NCBI RefSeq assembly: GCF_013359595.1
Contig: NZ_JABFMP010000012.1
Coordinates: 1 to 64,000 of the forward strand
Direction: 5' to 3'
Source: Pseudomonas sp. C1C7
GTDB lineage: Bacteria > Pseudomonadota > Gammaproteobacteria > Pseudomonadales > Pseudomonadaceae
Length of the DNA: 64,000 nucleotides
Positions 1 to 8,335 of this stretch are shown here, piece after piece (within the stretch, counting starts at the first letter, position 1; every line of letters starts with the position of its first letter). The notes beneath the pieces were generated by a model, which was not told where the DNA came from, made no database searches, and was given only the letters and a program-made list of their open reading frames with translations. The position numbers and the translations under genes are program-made.

Positions 1-126
1 CTCCGGCGTTTGCCAAAGGGAGTCGGCCGCCAGGCCGAAACAAAGAAAGCGGCCGTTACCGCAGCATCGGATATGCCCGCAATCAAAAGCTCGCGAGCAG
101 GCTCGCTCCTACAGTAGCGGGCCGTA
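1..126. other. Intergenic stretch at left edge
   Basis: No gene can be supported here. The stretch lies downstream of the stop codon of the minus-strand puuB-like gene and carries one REP-type palindrome (annotated separately). Any gene to the left lies outside the window. Confidence 0.5.
89..114. repeat. REP-type palindrome, single copy
   Basis: The core GCTCGCGAGCAGGCTCGCTC followed by CTACAG matches the Pseudomonas REP style (inverted GCGAGC units ending in TCCTACAG). It sits just past the stop of the puuB-like gene, a usual REP position. Confidence 0.7.
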
Positions 127-1410
127 TCAGCGCAACCGCTCAAGCATCTGGTAATACCACATCCCCGCCGCCAACATCGGATTACCCAACAAATCCCCCA
201 TCGGCACACGAATATGCTGACAGGCAGCGAAAGTGTCGAACTGCTGCAACTGCCCAGTGATCGCCCGCCCCATGATTTCACCCATGATGTGCGTGGTGGC
301 GATGCCGTGACCGGAGTAACCCTGGCAGTACCAGACGTTATCCGACAGCTTGCCCAACTGCGGAATGCGATTGATGACGATGCCCATCGCGCAACTCCAC
401 TGGTAGTCGATAGCCACACCCTTGAGCGCCGGGAAAGTGCGCTCGATGCACGGGCGCAATTCAGCCGCGATGTCTCGCGAATCCTTGCCGCTGTAGTTGG
501 CGCCACCGCCGAACAACAGGCGGCCGTCGGCGGTCAGGCGGTAGTAGTCGAGCACGAAACGACAGTCGTACACCGCCAGATCTTCCGGGTTGATCTCCCC
601 GGCCAGATCCCCCAGCGGTGCGGTGGTGACGATGCCGCCCATGGCCGGGAAGATCTTGCCCTTCAGCTGGCCGGGTTCGAGCTTGTGATAGACATCGCCG
701 GCCAGCAGCACCTGATTGGCATCGATGCGACCGTGAGCGGTGCGCACCCCCGGCGTCGGCCCGTGGATGATCTCCAGCACTTCGCTGTTCTCGAAAATCA
801 GCGCCCCGAGACTTTCTGCCGCCCGCGCTTCACCGATGCACAGGTTCAACGGATGCAGATGCATGTTGCGCATGTTCTTGATCGCGCCGTGATAGAGATC
901 GCTTTGCAGCAGGTCACGCACCTGGCTGCGGTCGAGCAAGCTGACTTCGTCGCCCATGCCCCGACGCACCGCCTCGTCGTAATCCTTGTGCAAACCGTCC
1001 ATGTGGCTCGGCTTGTAGGCGGCGTGCAGATGCCCGTGCTTGAGGTCGCAGGCAATGCCGTATTTCTCGACCCGCTGCTTGATGATCTGATGCCCGCGCC
1101 AGCGCAGGTGCCAGATGAAATCGTCGACCTCATCGCCGAGGGTGCGACGCATCTGTTTGCGCATCGCTTCATCGCCCGACAGGCTGCCGGTGACCTGGCC
1201 ACCGTTGCGCCCGGTGGCGCCCCAGCCGATCTTGTGGCTTTCGACGATGGCGACTTTCAGGCCTTTTTCCGCGAGTTCCACAGCGGTGGCGACGCCGGTA
1301 AAACCGCCGCCGATGATCACCACGTCGACCCGATGCTGGCCTTGCAGGGTGGGGTAGTCGGTGTCCTGGTTGAGGGTGGCGGTGTAGTAGGAATGGGTGC
1401 GTTGAATCAT
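127..1410 (-). CDS. puuB: Gamma-glutamylputrescine oxidase-like FAD oxidoreductase
   Basis: A 427-residue FAD-dependent amine oxidase of the DadA/PuuB family, predicted to oxidise gamma-glutamyl-putrescine (or a related glutamyl-polyamine) to the aldehyde. The N-terminal dinucleotide-binding motif VVIIGGGFTGVATAVELAEK is clear, followed by GWGATGRNGGQ, typical of this family. The ATG at 1410 is preferred: it gives MIQRTHSYYTATLN, and the 33 upstream codons of the open frame look like leader. It follows the puuA-like gene by 71 bp on the same strand, so the two probably form an operon. Family assignment is firm; the exact polyamine substrate is inferred from the neighbour. Confidence 0.9.
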   Translation of the reverse strand: MIQRTHSYYTATLNQDTDYPTLQGQHRVDVVIIGGGFTGVATAVELAEKGLKVAIVESHKIGWGATGRNGGQVTGSLSGDEAMRKQMRRTLGDEVDDFIWHLRWRGHQIIKQRVEKYGIACDLKHGHLHAAYKPSHMDGLHKDYDEAVRRGMGDEVSLLDRSQVRDLLQSDLYHGAIKNMRNMHLHPLNLCIGEARAAESLGALIFENSEVLEIIHGPTPGVRTAHGRIDANQVLLAGDVYHKLEPGQLKGKIFPAMGGIVTTAPLGDLAGEINPEDLAVYDCRFVLDYYRLTADGRLLFGGGANYSGKDSRDIAAELRPCIERTFPALKGVAIDYQWSCAMGIVINRIPQLGKLSDNVWYCQGYSGHGIATTHIMGEIMGRAITGQLQQFDTFAACQHIRVPMGDLLGNPMLAAGMWYYQMLERLR

Positions 1411-1481
1411 GACGGTATCCAGACAAAAAGAGGTAGTGAAACCAGTGAGGATCCCACTGGGATTGCGTGCATCCAACGGGC

Positions 1482-2846
1482 TCACGCCTGCGTCAGATAC
1501 CACCGCCAATCCTGCTCACCCACCTGCGCCATGAACTGCCGATACTCCGCACGCTTGACCGCCAGATACACCCCCAGAAACTCCTGTCCCAACGCATCGC
1601 GCGCCCACGCCGAATTCTCCAGCGCCGTCAGCGAAGTCAGCCAATCGGTAGGCAGCAACTCCTTGGCCTGCGCATACCCATTGCCTTGCACCGGCTCCCC
1701 CGGATCCAGATCCTCGCGGATGCCCCGATGAATGCCCGCCAGGATCGCCGCGGCCGCCAGATACGGGTTGGCATCCGCGCCACAGATACGGTGTTCGATG
1801 TGCCGACTGTTCGCCGGACCGCCCGGCACCCGCAGGCTGACGGTGCGGTTGTCGACGCCCCAGGTCGGCGCGAGTGGCGCGTAGCTGTTGGCCTGGAAAC
1901 GCCGGTAGGAGTTGGCGTTGGGGCAGAACAGCAACAGCGAGTCGAGCAGGGACGCGAGCATGCCGCCGATGGCCGTGCGCAGCAGCGGGGTGCCCGCTGG
2001 GTTTTCCGAGGCAAACAGGTTGCGGCCTTCGGCGTCGGCGATGCTGACGTGCATGTGCATGCCGGTGCCCGCCAGATGATCGAAGGGTTTGGCCATGAAG
2101 GTGGCCTGCATGCCGTGCTTGTGGGCGACGGCTTTCACCAGTCGCTTGTAGCGCACCGCCTGATCCATCGCCTGCAAGGCATCGCCATGTTCCAGGGTGA
2201 TTTCAACCTGACCCGGAGCGTATTCGGAGATCGCCGTGCGCGCCGGAATGTCGTGAATTTTGCACGCCGCATAGAGGTCGGCGAGGAACGGTTCGATCTG
2301 CTCCAGCTCGCGCAAACCATAGACCTGGGTGTGTCGCGGTCGACCGCCGTCGGCATCCAGCGCCGGCTGCGGGCGACCGTTCGAGTCGCGCTTGGCATCG
2401 AGCAGATAGAACTCCAGCTCGCAGGCCATCACCGGGTGGTAACCCTCGGCCTTCAGGCCCTCGATGACCTTGATCAGCAGGTGACGCGGGTCGGCGATGC
2501 TCGCCGGCATGCCTTGCTCCGGATGCATGCTGACCTGCACCGCAGCGGTGGGAATCTGCCGCCACGGCAGGCGCACCAGGCTGCCTTCGAGCGGGTAGGC
2601 GCGGCAGTCGATATCGCCCACGTCCCAGACCAGCCCGGAGTTCTCGACGTCTTCGCCCTGCACGGTCAAACCGAGGATGGTGCTGGGCAGCGGACGGCCG
2701 CTTTCATACACCGCCAACAGTTCTTCGCGGTGCAGCAATTTGCCTCGCGGCACACCGTTGGCATCGAGAATGAACAGCTCGAACATCTCGATATCCGGGT
2801 TGTTGGCCAGAAAGTTTTTTGCATCTTCAAGGGCTGCGAATTTCAT
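1482..2846 (-). CDS. puuA: Glutamylpolyamine synthetase (glutamine synthetase family)
   Basis: A glutamine synthetase-fold ligase of 454 residues that joins glutamate to putrescine or another amine at the expense of ATP, the first step of the gamma-glutamylated polyamine route. Visible motifs are GTGMHMHVS (metal and glutamate site), FMAKPF, NSYRRF and the ATP-site stretch NRTVSLRVP. The start is uncertain: ATG at 2846 has GTGAG 8-12 bp upstream, while an in-frame GTG lies at 2855. The downstream oxidase gene supports polyamine catabolism rather than ammonia assimilation; glutamine synthetase III-like or glutamylethanolamide ligases are the alternatives. Confidence 0.9.
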   Translation of the reverse strand: MKFAALEDAKNFLANNPDIEMFELFILDANGVPRGKLLHREELLAVYESGRPLPSTILGLTVQGEDVENSGLVWDVGDIDCRAYPLEGSLVRLPWRQIPTAAVQVSMHPEQGMPASIADPRHLLIKVIEGLKAEGYHPVMACELEFYLLDAKRDSNGRPQPALDADGGRPRHTQVYGLRELEQIEPFLADLYAACKIHDIPARTAISEYAPGQVEITLEHGDALQAMDQAVRYKRLVKAVAHKHGMQATFMAKPFDHLAGTGMHMHVSIADAEGRNLFASENPAGTPLLRTAIGGMLASLLDSLLLFCPNANSYRRFQANSYAPLAPTWGVDNRTVSLRVPGGPANSRHIEHRICGADANPYLAAAAILAGIHRGIREDLDPGEPVQGNGYAQAKELLPTDWLTSLTALENSAWARDALGQEFLGVYLAVKRAEYRQFMAQVGEQDWRWYLTQA

Positions 2847-3288
2847 AAACGTCACTCACGTTGGCGCCCCGCGGGCGCACGGATTCAGGCCAGGACACGA
2901 CGGTGGACACAAGTCGGGTGCGTGCTGGCAGCGATAGCGAAAAGACAGGGGCTCGAGCCGTTGGCAAACGGACTCAGGCGAGAAGGGAGCTATCCGGCGG
3001 ACGTGCGGAGTGACGCAGTTTTGAACGGCTCAGGGCCATGGGCAGGTTGACGATGCGGTTCATGAGGCAATGCCGTCCTCGGCCCGCAGTGAGGCGGCCT
3101 GAAGCGAGACTTGATGCTCTGACGGTGCGTTGCGCATTGCTCATGTATCCAGCAGCGAAAACGTCGGAGGCCGAAGACCGGCCATCCGTGGGTGTCTGGA
3201 TACTAGGGGGGAAAGGGGGCGGCTGTAAATGTTTGTTTTATCGAACAGGGCACACCCTGATACTAATCCGTCTATCCACCGCAGGACC
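2847..3288. other. Upstream region of the puuA operon, no gene seen
   Basis: About 440 bp between puuA and a long inverted repeat. It must carry the promoter of the minus-strand puuAB pair, but I could not identify convincing -35/-10 or sigma-54 elements. Open frames here lack family signatures and overlap the repeat, so none is annotated. Confidence 0.5.
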
Positions 3289-3420
3289 TGTAGCAGCTGG
3301 CGAAGCCTGCGTTCGGCTGCGAAGCAGTCGCAAAACCTGAGTGCGAGGTCTGCCTGAAGCACCGAGTTGCCGATTTCACGACTGCTGCGCAGCCGAACGC
3401 AGGCTTCGCCAGCTGCTACA
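3289..3420. repeat. REPIN: long inverted repeat with 42-bp arms
   Basis: Arms at 3289-3330 and 3379-3420 are reverse complements with one mismatch, separated by 48 bp. The arm begins TGTAGCAGCTGGCGAAGCC and also contains GCGTTCGGCTGC. Two inverted REP units with a short spacer is the REPIN arrangement. It differs in core sequence from most other REPs in the window, so it belongs to a distinct REP class. It lies between puuA and the chrA stop. Confidence 0.85.
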
Positions 3421-3460
3421 TGGATCGCGCAAGCCTCCTTGTCGCAGGTTTGCCTTAGGC

Positions 3461-4801
3461 TCAACCGATAAGCTTCACCACCAACCCAACCAACCCACAT
3501 CCAATCAGCACCTCAATCACCCCGCGCTTGAACCGCAACAACGCCACCGCAGCCGCAATCGCAATCAACAACGAAGCCCAGTCCAACTGCCCGCTGAACC
3601 CTTGCGGCCAGAGCACGTGGTAGGCGAAGAAACACGCCAGATTAAGAATCACACCCACCACCGCCGCGGTAATCGCCGTCAGCGGCGCGGTGAATTTGAG
3701 TTCGTTGTGGGTCGACTCCACCAACGGCCCGCCGACCAGGATGAACAGGAACGACGGCAAAAAGGTGAACCAGGTGACCAGCGTCGCGGCCACGGCACCT
3801 GCGACAAACGCCTGATCTGCACCGAACACCTGATGCACATAACCGCCAACGAAACCGACAAAGGCCACCACCATGATCAGCGGCCCCGGGGTGGTTTCGC
3901 CGAGCGCCATGCCATCGATCATCTGCGTCGGCGTCAGCCACCCGTAGTGCCCGACCGCGCCCTGATACACGTACGGCAGCACCGCATAGGCCCCACCGAA
4001 CGTCACCAACGCCGCCTTGGTGAAGAACCAGCCCATCTGGGTCAGCGTGCCGTCCCAGCCGAACAGCGCAGTGAGCAGGGCCATCGGCAGCGCCCACAAC
4101 AGCGCGCCGATCACCCCCAGGCGCAGCAGGTTCCAGCCGCGAAAACGGGCATGGGCAGGAGTGGGCGTATCGTCATCGATCAGGGCCGGGCCGTAGCTTT
4201 TGTTGGTGGTGCCGTGGCCGCCGGTGCTGAATTTATCCGGCGCCCAGCGACCGCCGAAATAACCGATCAGCGCCGCGCCCAGGACGATCAGCGGGAAGGG
4301 CACGTTGAGTACGAAGATCGCCACGAACGCCGCCGCGGCAATGCCCCACAGCCAGCCATTCTTCAACGCGCGCGAACCGATGCGATGCGCGGCCTGGACC
4401 ACGATCGCCGTCACCGCCGGCTTGATCCCGTAGAACAGCCCGGCCACCACCGGCACTTCACCGAAGGCGATGTACACCCAGGACAAGGCGATCAGAATGA
4501 ACAACGACGGCAGCACGAACAGCGCGCCGGCCATCACGCCGCCCCAGGTGCGGTGCATCAGCCAGCCGATGTAGGTTGCCAGTTGCTGAGCCTCGGGACC
4601 GGGCAGCAACATGCAGTAGTTGAGCGCGTGGAGAAAGCGTCGTTCGGACATCCAGCGGCGGCGCTCGACCAGCTCCTGATGCATGATCGAGATCTGTCCG
4701 GCTGGCCCGCCGAAACTGATGAAGCCGAGCTTGAGCCAGAAGCGCAGGGCTTCGCGCAGGCTGACGGGTTCGGGCTTTACGGGTTGATGGTCCGGGCTCA
4801 A
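3461..4801 (-). CDS. chrA: Chromate transporter ChrA, two-domain form
   Basis: A 446-residue polytopic membrane protein of the CHR family, which exports chromate driven by the proton gradient. The two homologous halves are visible. The first has [12 protein letters not shown] and [15 protein letters not shown]; the second has [17 protein letters not shown] and [17 protein letters not shown] polar linker of about 45 residues (around residues 185-230) separates them. The start is a TTG at 4801 with AGGAG upstream, and it overlaps the end of a moaE remnant by 4 bp. No chrB-type regulator is adjacent; whether it confers chromate resistance is inferred from the family. Confidence 0.92.
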   Translation of the reverse strand: MSPDHQPVKPEPVSLREALRFWLKLGFISFGGPAGQISIMHQELVERRRWMSERRFLHALNYCMLLPGPEAQQLATYIGWLMHRTWGGVMAGALFVLPSLFILIALSWVYIAFGEVPVVAGLFYGIKPAVTAIVVQAAHRIGSRALKNGWLWGIAAAAFVAIFVLNVPFPLIVLGAALIGYFGGRWAPDKFSTGGHGTTNKSYGPALIDDDTPTPAHARFRGWNLLRLGVIGALLWALPMALLTALFGWDGTLTQMGWFFTKAALVTFGGAYAVLPYVYQGAVGHYGWLTPTQMIDGMALGETTPGPLIMVVAFVGFVGGYVHQVFGADQAFVAGAVAATLVTWFTFLPSFLFILVGGPLVESTHNELKFTAPLTAITAAVVGVILNLACFFAYHVLWPQGFSGQLDWASLLIAIAAAVALLRFKRGVIEVLIGCGLVGLVVKLIG

Positions 4802-4896
4802 GCGGAGGCTCCTGTGCTGGGGCGCTTTGAGCCAGAGACTTTAGCTAGGCTGGTGGCGCTTGCACAGTCGGCCTTGTACTGCACGAGAACCGCCAT
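4798..4896 (-). pseudogene. moaE: Probable 5' remnant of moaE
   Basis: A 32-codon frame starts at an ATG two bases after the stop of the moaC-moaD relic, with the TGAGGCATGG junction often seen between moaD and moaE. Its first residues, MAVLVQ, resemble the usual MoaE N-terminus (MAIRVQ-like). The remaining residues do not look like MoaE, and the frame ends inside the chrA start region. Only about six residues and the synteny support the call, so it is tentative. Intact MoaE is about 150 residues. Confidence 0.4.
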
Positions 4897-4899
4897 GCC

Positions 4900-5106
4900 T
4901 CAACCCCCGGTGACCGGTGGGAAAAAAGCGATCTCGTCGAAGTCCTCGATCGCCCGGTCGGTGTGGCACATGCGCACCCAGGCCTGGGCCTGGGCTTCAC
5001 GTTGGGTCGATTGCTTGTCGCTGACATCGACCCTGTTGGCGTGGCCCTGACTATCGAGATGAGTCAGGCTACCGGGGGGTGAATCTTGATTATCTGCAGA
5101 GTGCAT
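4900..5106 (-). pseudogene. In-frame moaC'-'moaD deletion relic
   Basis: A 68-codon open frame. Residues about 14-46 (LTHLDSQGHANRVDVSDK onward to WVRM) match the N-terminus of MoaC, the cyclic pyranopterin monophosphate synthase. The last residues (DEIAFFPPVTGG) match the C-terminus of MoaD, the small sulphur-carrier subunit of molybdopterin synthase, including its terminal Gly-Gly. The simplest reading is a deletion joining the 5' part of moaC in frame to the 3' end of moaD, removing about 115 MoaC residues and most of MoaD. Neither enzyme could work, so functional copies must be elsewhere if the cofactor is made. Confidence 0.75.
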
Positions 5107-5245
5107 TGAAAGAGCCTCGAAGCGCTGGATTAAGTTCAGGCTACGGGCAACTAGTAAGTGCGTCCAATCGCTTGTTCCGATGTGCCGATTGGTGATGTCT
5201 ATCGCTACAGACGAAGTTATGGTTTTTATAGTGATTTAATTAAGA

Positions 5246-6136
5246 TCAAAGTTTGGGCGGAAATAAAAGTTTGGCTTCGGCAAAACACTTCTCGGCAATC
5301 GCCGAGCGCGGTTCGGTCTTGCGCATCACCAGGCCCAGAGGCGCGAGTACGCTGGCGTCCGGCAGGTCGATGAAGGCCAGGTGTTCGATCGGTTCTTCCA
5401 GGCCGCTGTCCAGCGGCATGACTGCGCAGCAGAAGCCTTCGTGGATGGCCTGGAGCAACTGATAGGTCGAATCGCTCTCCATGATCGGCTGCGGATTGAG
5501 GCCACGGCTGCGGAAGCTCAGGTCGATGGATTTGCGGTAGTGCATGCCGTTGCTGAGCATGCCCAAAGGCAGTTCGGCGGCGTCTTCCCAGCTCATTTCG
5601 GTGCCGTCGAAATGGAAGTGGCGGGTGTCGTAGAGCAGGCCGACGCGGGTTTCGCCGATCTCGAAGAACTCGAAGTAGTTGGGGTTGACGTGGTCCAGGT
5701 AGCACACGCCGAGATCCAGCTGGTTGTTGCCCAGGCTCTCGATGATCTGGTCGGAGCTCAGGGACGACAGGCTGAACTTGAGTTCGGGAAAGCTGTGGGA
5801 AAGGCCCTTGATGTAGCTCACCGGGTTGAAACTGCTCAGCGGCACCAGGCCCAGGCGCAGGTTGCCGACCAGTTGCCCCCGGCAGGCGGCGGCTTCGGCG
5901 AACAGGCCGTCGTGGGCGGCCAGCAGGGTCTTGGCCCAGGCCAGCACCCGTTCCCCGGCCTGGGTGAAACCTTCGAAACGCTGGCCGCGAGTCACCAGTT
6001 CCAGGTCCAGTTCATCCTCCAGGTTGCGCAGGCGCATCGACAGGGTCGGCTGGGTGATGTGACAGCGCGCGGCGGCCTGGCCGAAGTGGCGGGTCTGCTC
6101 CAGGGCGATCAGGAACTTGAGTTGTTTGATGTCCAT
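5246..6136 (-). CDS. LysR-type regulator of the molybdoenzyme locus
   Basis: A 296-residue LysR-type transcriptional regulator. The N-terminal winged helix-turn-helix is clear (HFGQAAARCHITQPTLSMRL, residues about 17-36), followed by a substrate-binding domain. The start MDIKQLKFLIALEQ at 6136 is chosen because it gives the normal LysR beginning; the 55 upstream codons overlap the promoter. It is divergent from moaB. The intergenic region carries two ATMGA-N5-TCKAT dyads with T-N11-A spacing, the LysR-box form, and the same dyads recur between moaA and the fdh-like gene. It therefore probably controls all these genes; the inducer is unknown. Confidence 0.92.
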   Translation of the reverse strand: MDIKQLKFLIALEQTRHFGQAAARCHITQPTLSMRLRNLEDELDLELVTRGQRFEGFTQAGERVLAWAKTLLAAHDGLFAEAAACRGQLVGNLRLGLVPLSSFNPVSYIKGLSHSFPELKFSLSSLSSDQIIESLGNNQLDLGVCYLDHVNPNYFEFFEIGETRVGLLYDTRHFHFDGTEMSWEDAAELPLGMLSNGMHYRKSIDLSFRSRGLNPQPIMESDSTYQLLQAIHEGFCCAVMPLDSGLEEPIEHLAFIDLPDASVLAPLGLVMRKTEPRSAIAEKCFAEAKLLFPPKL

Positions 6137-6257
6137 GACGGCACCTGCTGATGGGAGAGGGAAGAGGTAAGTATTGTCGCGAGTGATCAGGACACAAGCC
6201 GAACGCTGTCCCACAGGTTCTGTGTTCGCCTCGAAGATCTCATTGTCCCGGGAGACC

Positions 6258-6371
6258 GTCCAATCACTACGTTTTAACGGGTTATCGATCGGCTCTATCA
6301 TCGGTCGGTTTTAAATGCCCTTTACTTGATAGACAGGCTCGATAGTCCGGTTGGTTAGAGTGATTAGACAA
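6258..6371. promoter_or_regulatory. Divergent operator region lysR/moaB
   Basis: Four elements in mirror order: GTCCAATCACTA (6258-6269); dyad ATCGATCGGCTCTAT (6284-6298); dyad ATAGACAGGCTCGAT (6329-6343); AGTGATTAGACAA (6359-6371). The last is the reverse complement of the first with one mismatch. Both dyads fit ATMGA-N5-TCKAT and have T-N11-A spacing typical of LysR boxes. The mirrored layout suits one set of sites per divergent promoter. The same elements recur at 9424-9580. Binding by the adjacent LysR protein is inferred. Confidence 0.7.
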
Positions 6372-6431
6372 CGCTCATTGCACAGACTTAGTCTCTGAAA
6401 GTTATTTAATTCGTCACTGCCGGAGAGTCCC

Positions 6432-6971
6432 ATGAGCGTTAAACCGGATGCATTGTTTATACCTTTGAATATTGCCGTGCTGACGGTGAGCGATACCCGT
6501 GAATATGCCGATGACACCTCCGGCCAGTTGCTGGTCAGCCGCCTGCTGGAAGCCGGGCATACCTTGAGCGAGCGCAATCTGCTCAAGGATGACCTGTACA
6601 AGATCCGCGCGCAGGTGGCGACCTGGATTGCCGACGACAACATCCAGGTGGTGCTGATCACCGGCGGCACCGGTTTCACCGGACGCGACAGCACGCCCGA
6701 GGCGGTAGCCTGTCTGCTGGACAAACAGATCGATGGTTTCGGCGAGCTGTTCCGGGCGATTTCCATCCTCGATATCGGCACCTCGACCGTGCAGAGCCGG
6801 GCCCTGGCCGGACTGGCCAACGGCACGCTGGTGTGCTGCCTGCCCGGTTCCACGGGCGCCTGCCGCACCGCTTGGGAAGGCATCCTCGCCGAGCAGCTGG
6901 ACGCGCGGCACCGGCCGTGCAATTTCGTTCCGCACCTGAAAGCCGTGCAAGCCTGCGGGCCACGGGGATGA
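6432..6971 (+). CDS. moaB: Molybdenum cofactor biosynthesis protein MoaB
   Basis: A 179-residue MoaB/MogA-fold protein involved in adenylylation of molybdopterin before metal insertion. The family motifs are intact: AVLTVSDTREYADDTSG near the N-terminus, the nucleotide-binding stretch LITGGTGFTGRDSTPEAV, and CLPGSTGACRTAWEGIL. The ribosome-binding site GGAGAG lies 5 bp before the ATG. The stop overlaps the start of the broken moeA by 4 bp (ATGA), showing former translational coupling. It is transcribed away from the LysR gene across the paired operator, so it is probably induced by that regulator. Confidence 0.95.
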   Translation: MSVKPDALFIPLNIAVLTVSDTREYADDTSGQLLVSRLLEAGHTLSERNLLKDDLYKIRAQVATWIADDNIQVVLITGGTGFTGRDSTPEAVACLLDKQIDGFGELFRAISILDIGTSTVQSRALAGLANGTLVCCLPGSTGACRTAWEGILAEQLDARHRPCNFVPHLKAVQACGPRG

Positions 6972-7239
6972 GTGCTTCGTCGCTGATGCCGGTGGAGGAG
7001 GCCATCGAGCGCTTGCTGGCCATGGCGGACGCGCAGCGTTTGCAGGACAGCGAAACGGTGCCGCTGGGCGAGGCCCGGTAACGGGTGCTGGCCAATGATC
7101 TGGTGGCGACGCTGGATCTGCCGCCATGGCCGAACAGCGCCATGGATGGCTATGCGCTAACGCTGGAAAAGTGGTTGAAGGTCGTACGTTGCAAGTGGGC
7201 GACACCGTGCGATTCATCCCGTTCAGTGAGTTGTTCTGA
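6968..7239 (+). pseudogene. moeA: moeA pseudogene (stop codon plus internal deletion)
   Basis: The frame starts with the ATGA overlap from moaB and reads like the MoeA N-terminus (MPVEEAIERLLAMADA). It hits an in-frame TAA at 7079-7081. Beyond the stop the same frame continues as RVLANDLVATLDLPPWPNSA then MDGYAL, a hallmark MoeA segment. About 20 codons later the sequence jumps, in another frame, to the family C-terminus ending TVRFIPFSELF with a TGA at 7237-7239. MoeA is normally about 400 residues, so roughly 1 kb has been lost. Molybdate insertion must rely on another moeA copy. Confidence 0.88.
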
Positions 7240-7260
7240 CCCACACGACCCCCTGTAGGC

Positions 7261-7331
7261 GCTGCCGAAGGCGGCGATCTTTTGATCTTGTTTTTGAAGA
7301 TCAAGATCAAAAGATCGCCGCCTTCGGCAGC
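7261..7331. repeat. Perfect 30-bp-arm palindrome (REPIN/terminator-like)
   Basis: Arms 7261-7290 and 7302-7331 are exact reverse complements around an 11-bp loop. The arm contains GCTGCCGAAGGCGGCGATCT followed by TTTGATCTTG. It sits between the convergent ends of the moeA relic and the bestrophin gene and could stop transcription from both sides. Related elements occur at 16630-16710 and 22410-22488. Confidence 0.85.
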
Positions 7332-7379
7332 TCCTGCAATGACCGGGGCGTTCACGGACTGAGTGTCCGACCATCACAG

Positions 7380-7410
7380 CGCCTTCGCGGGCAAGCCTCG
7401 CTCCTACAGG
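7380..7410. repeat. REP-type palindrome, single copy
   Basis: The core CTTCGCGGGCAAGCCTCGCT followed by CCTACAGG matches the common fluorescens-group REP. It lies just downstream of the bestrophin gene stop and next to the 30-bp palindrome. Confidence 0.8.
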
Positions 7411-7431
7411 TTTAGTGTTGTGTTCGCGATA

Positions 7432-8331
7432 TCAATTGAGCACAAAATCCACCGGCTCCAGCGCCGGCGGCAGCTCGGTCACTCCCAATGCGCTCAACAC
7501 ATCCCGCTCGATGCACCGCACGATGGCGTCGGTGGGCAGGGCGTGTTCGTCGCGGCAGAAGGGGTCTTCGAGTTCGTCGGCGATCGCGTCGAGGCCGAAG
7601 AAGGTGTAGCTGACGATCGCGGTGAAGATCGGTGTCAGCCAGCCCAGCGGCTCGGCCATGGCGAACGGCAGCAGGATGCAGAACAGGTAGATGGTGCGGT
7701 GCAGCAGCAAGGTGTAGGGGAACGGCAGCGGGGTGTTCTTGATCCGTTCGCAGATGGCCTGGGCGCGGGTCAGTCCGGTCAGGTGATTGGCCATCAGCGT
7801 GTAGCGCCATTCGCTGATGGCGCCGGATTCGTTGAGCGCCGAGCACTGCTGGCCCACGTGCAGCAGCACCTGACCGCTGACTTCCAAACTCATATCCTCG
7901 GGTTTGGGCTGCAACCATCCGGCACTGGCGGCCAGTTCGCTTTCCTTGCGCAACCTGGCATTGAGCGCATGGGCAAACCCGCACAGATTGCGCAGGATCG
8001 ACCGTCGCTCAGCCACATCCTTGATCACCTGCGTCTCGCGAATCATCGAGCGAATCTCCACGATCACCTCGCCCCACGCCTTGCGCGCCTCGTACCAGCG
8101 GTCATAACAGGCGTTGTTGCGAAAGCTCATGAAGATCGACAGCGACAGCCCCAGCAAGGTAAATGGCGTGGCACTGAACTTGGAAAAATAACTCGGGTGC
8201 AAGGTTTCGATCAGGACGATCGCCGAAGCCAGCAGCGTCACCATCAGGGCACGCAGGGCGATGCGTTTGGCAATGGAACCCTTGAGCGACGTCAACACGC
8301 CGATCAGATTGGGTTTGGGTCTGACGATCAT
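7432..8331 (-). CDS. Bestrophin-family membrane channel (YneE-like)
   Basis: A 299-residue member of the bacterial bestrophin family, inner-membrane pentameric ion channels. Visible features are the N-terminal membrane hairpin (LRALMVTLLASAIVLIETLH and TPFTLLGLSLSIFMSFRNNA), the conserved ACYDRWYEARKAWG segment, and the second hairpin (HRTIYLFCILLPFAMAEPLG) followed by YTFFGLDAIADELEDPF. It starts 4 bp after the moaA stop, so it is co-transcribed with moaA from the promoter at 9335-9424. What ion it passes and why it travels with a cofactor gene are not known; an anion or oxyanion link to molybdoenzyme metabolism is only a guess. Confidence 0.9.
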   Translation of the reverse strand: MIVRPKPNLIGVLTSLKGSIAKRIALRALMVTLLASAIVLIETLHPSYFSKFSATPFTLLGLSLSIFMSFRNNACYDRWYEARKAWGEVIVEIRSMIRETQVIKDVAERRSILRNLCGFAHALNARLRKESELAASAGWLQPKPEDMSLEVSGQVLLHVGQQCSALNESGAISEWRYTLMANHLTGLTRAQAICERIKNTPLPFPYTLLLHRTIYLFCILLPFAMAEPLGWLTPIFTAIVSYTFFGLDAIADELEDPFCRDEHALPTDAIVRCIERDVLSALGVTELPPALEPVDFVLN

Positions 8332-8335
8332 GGTT

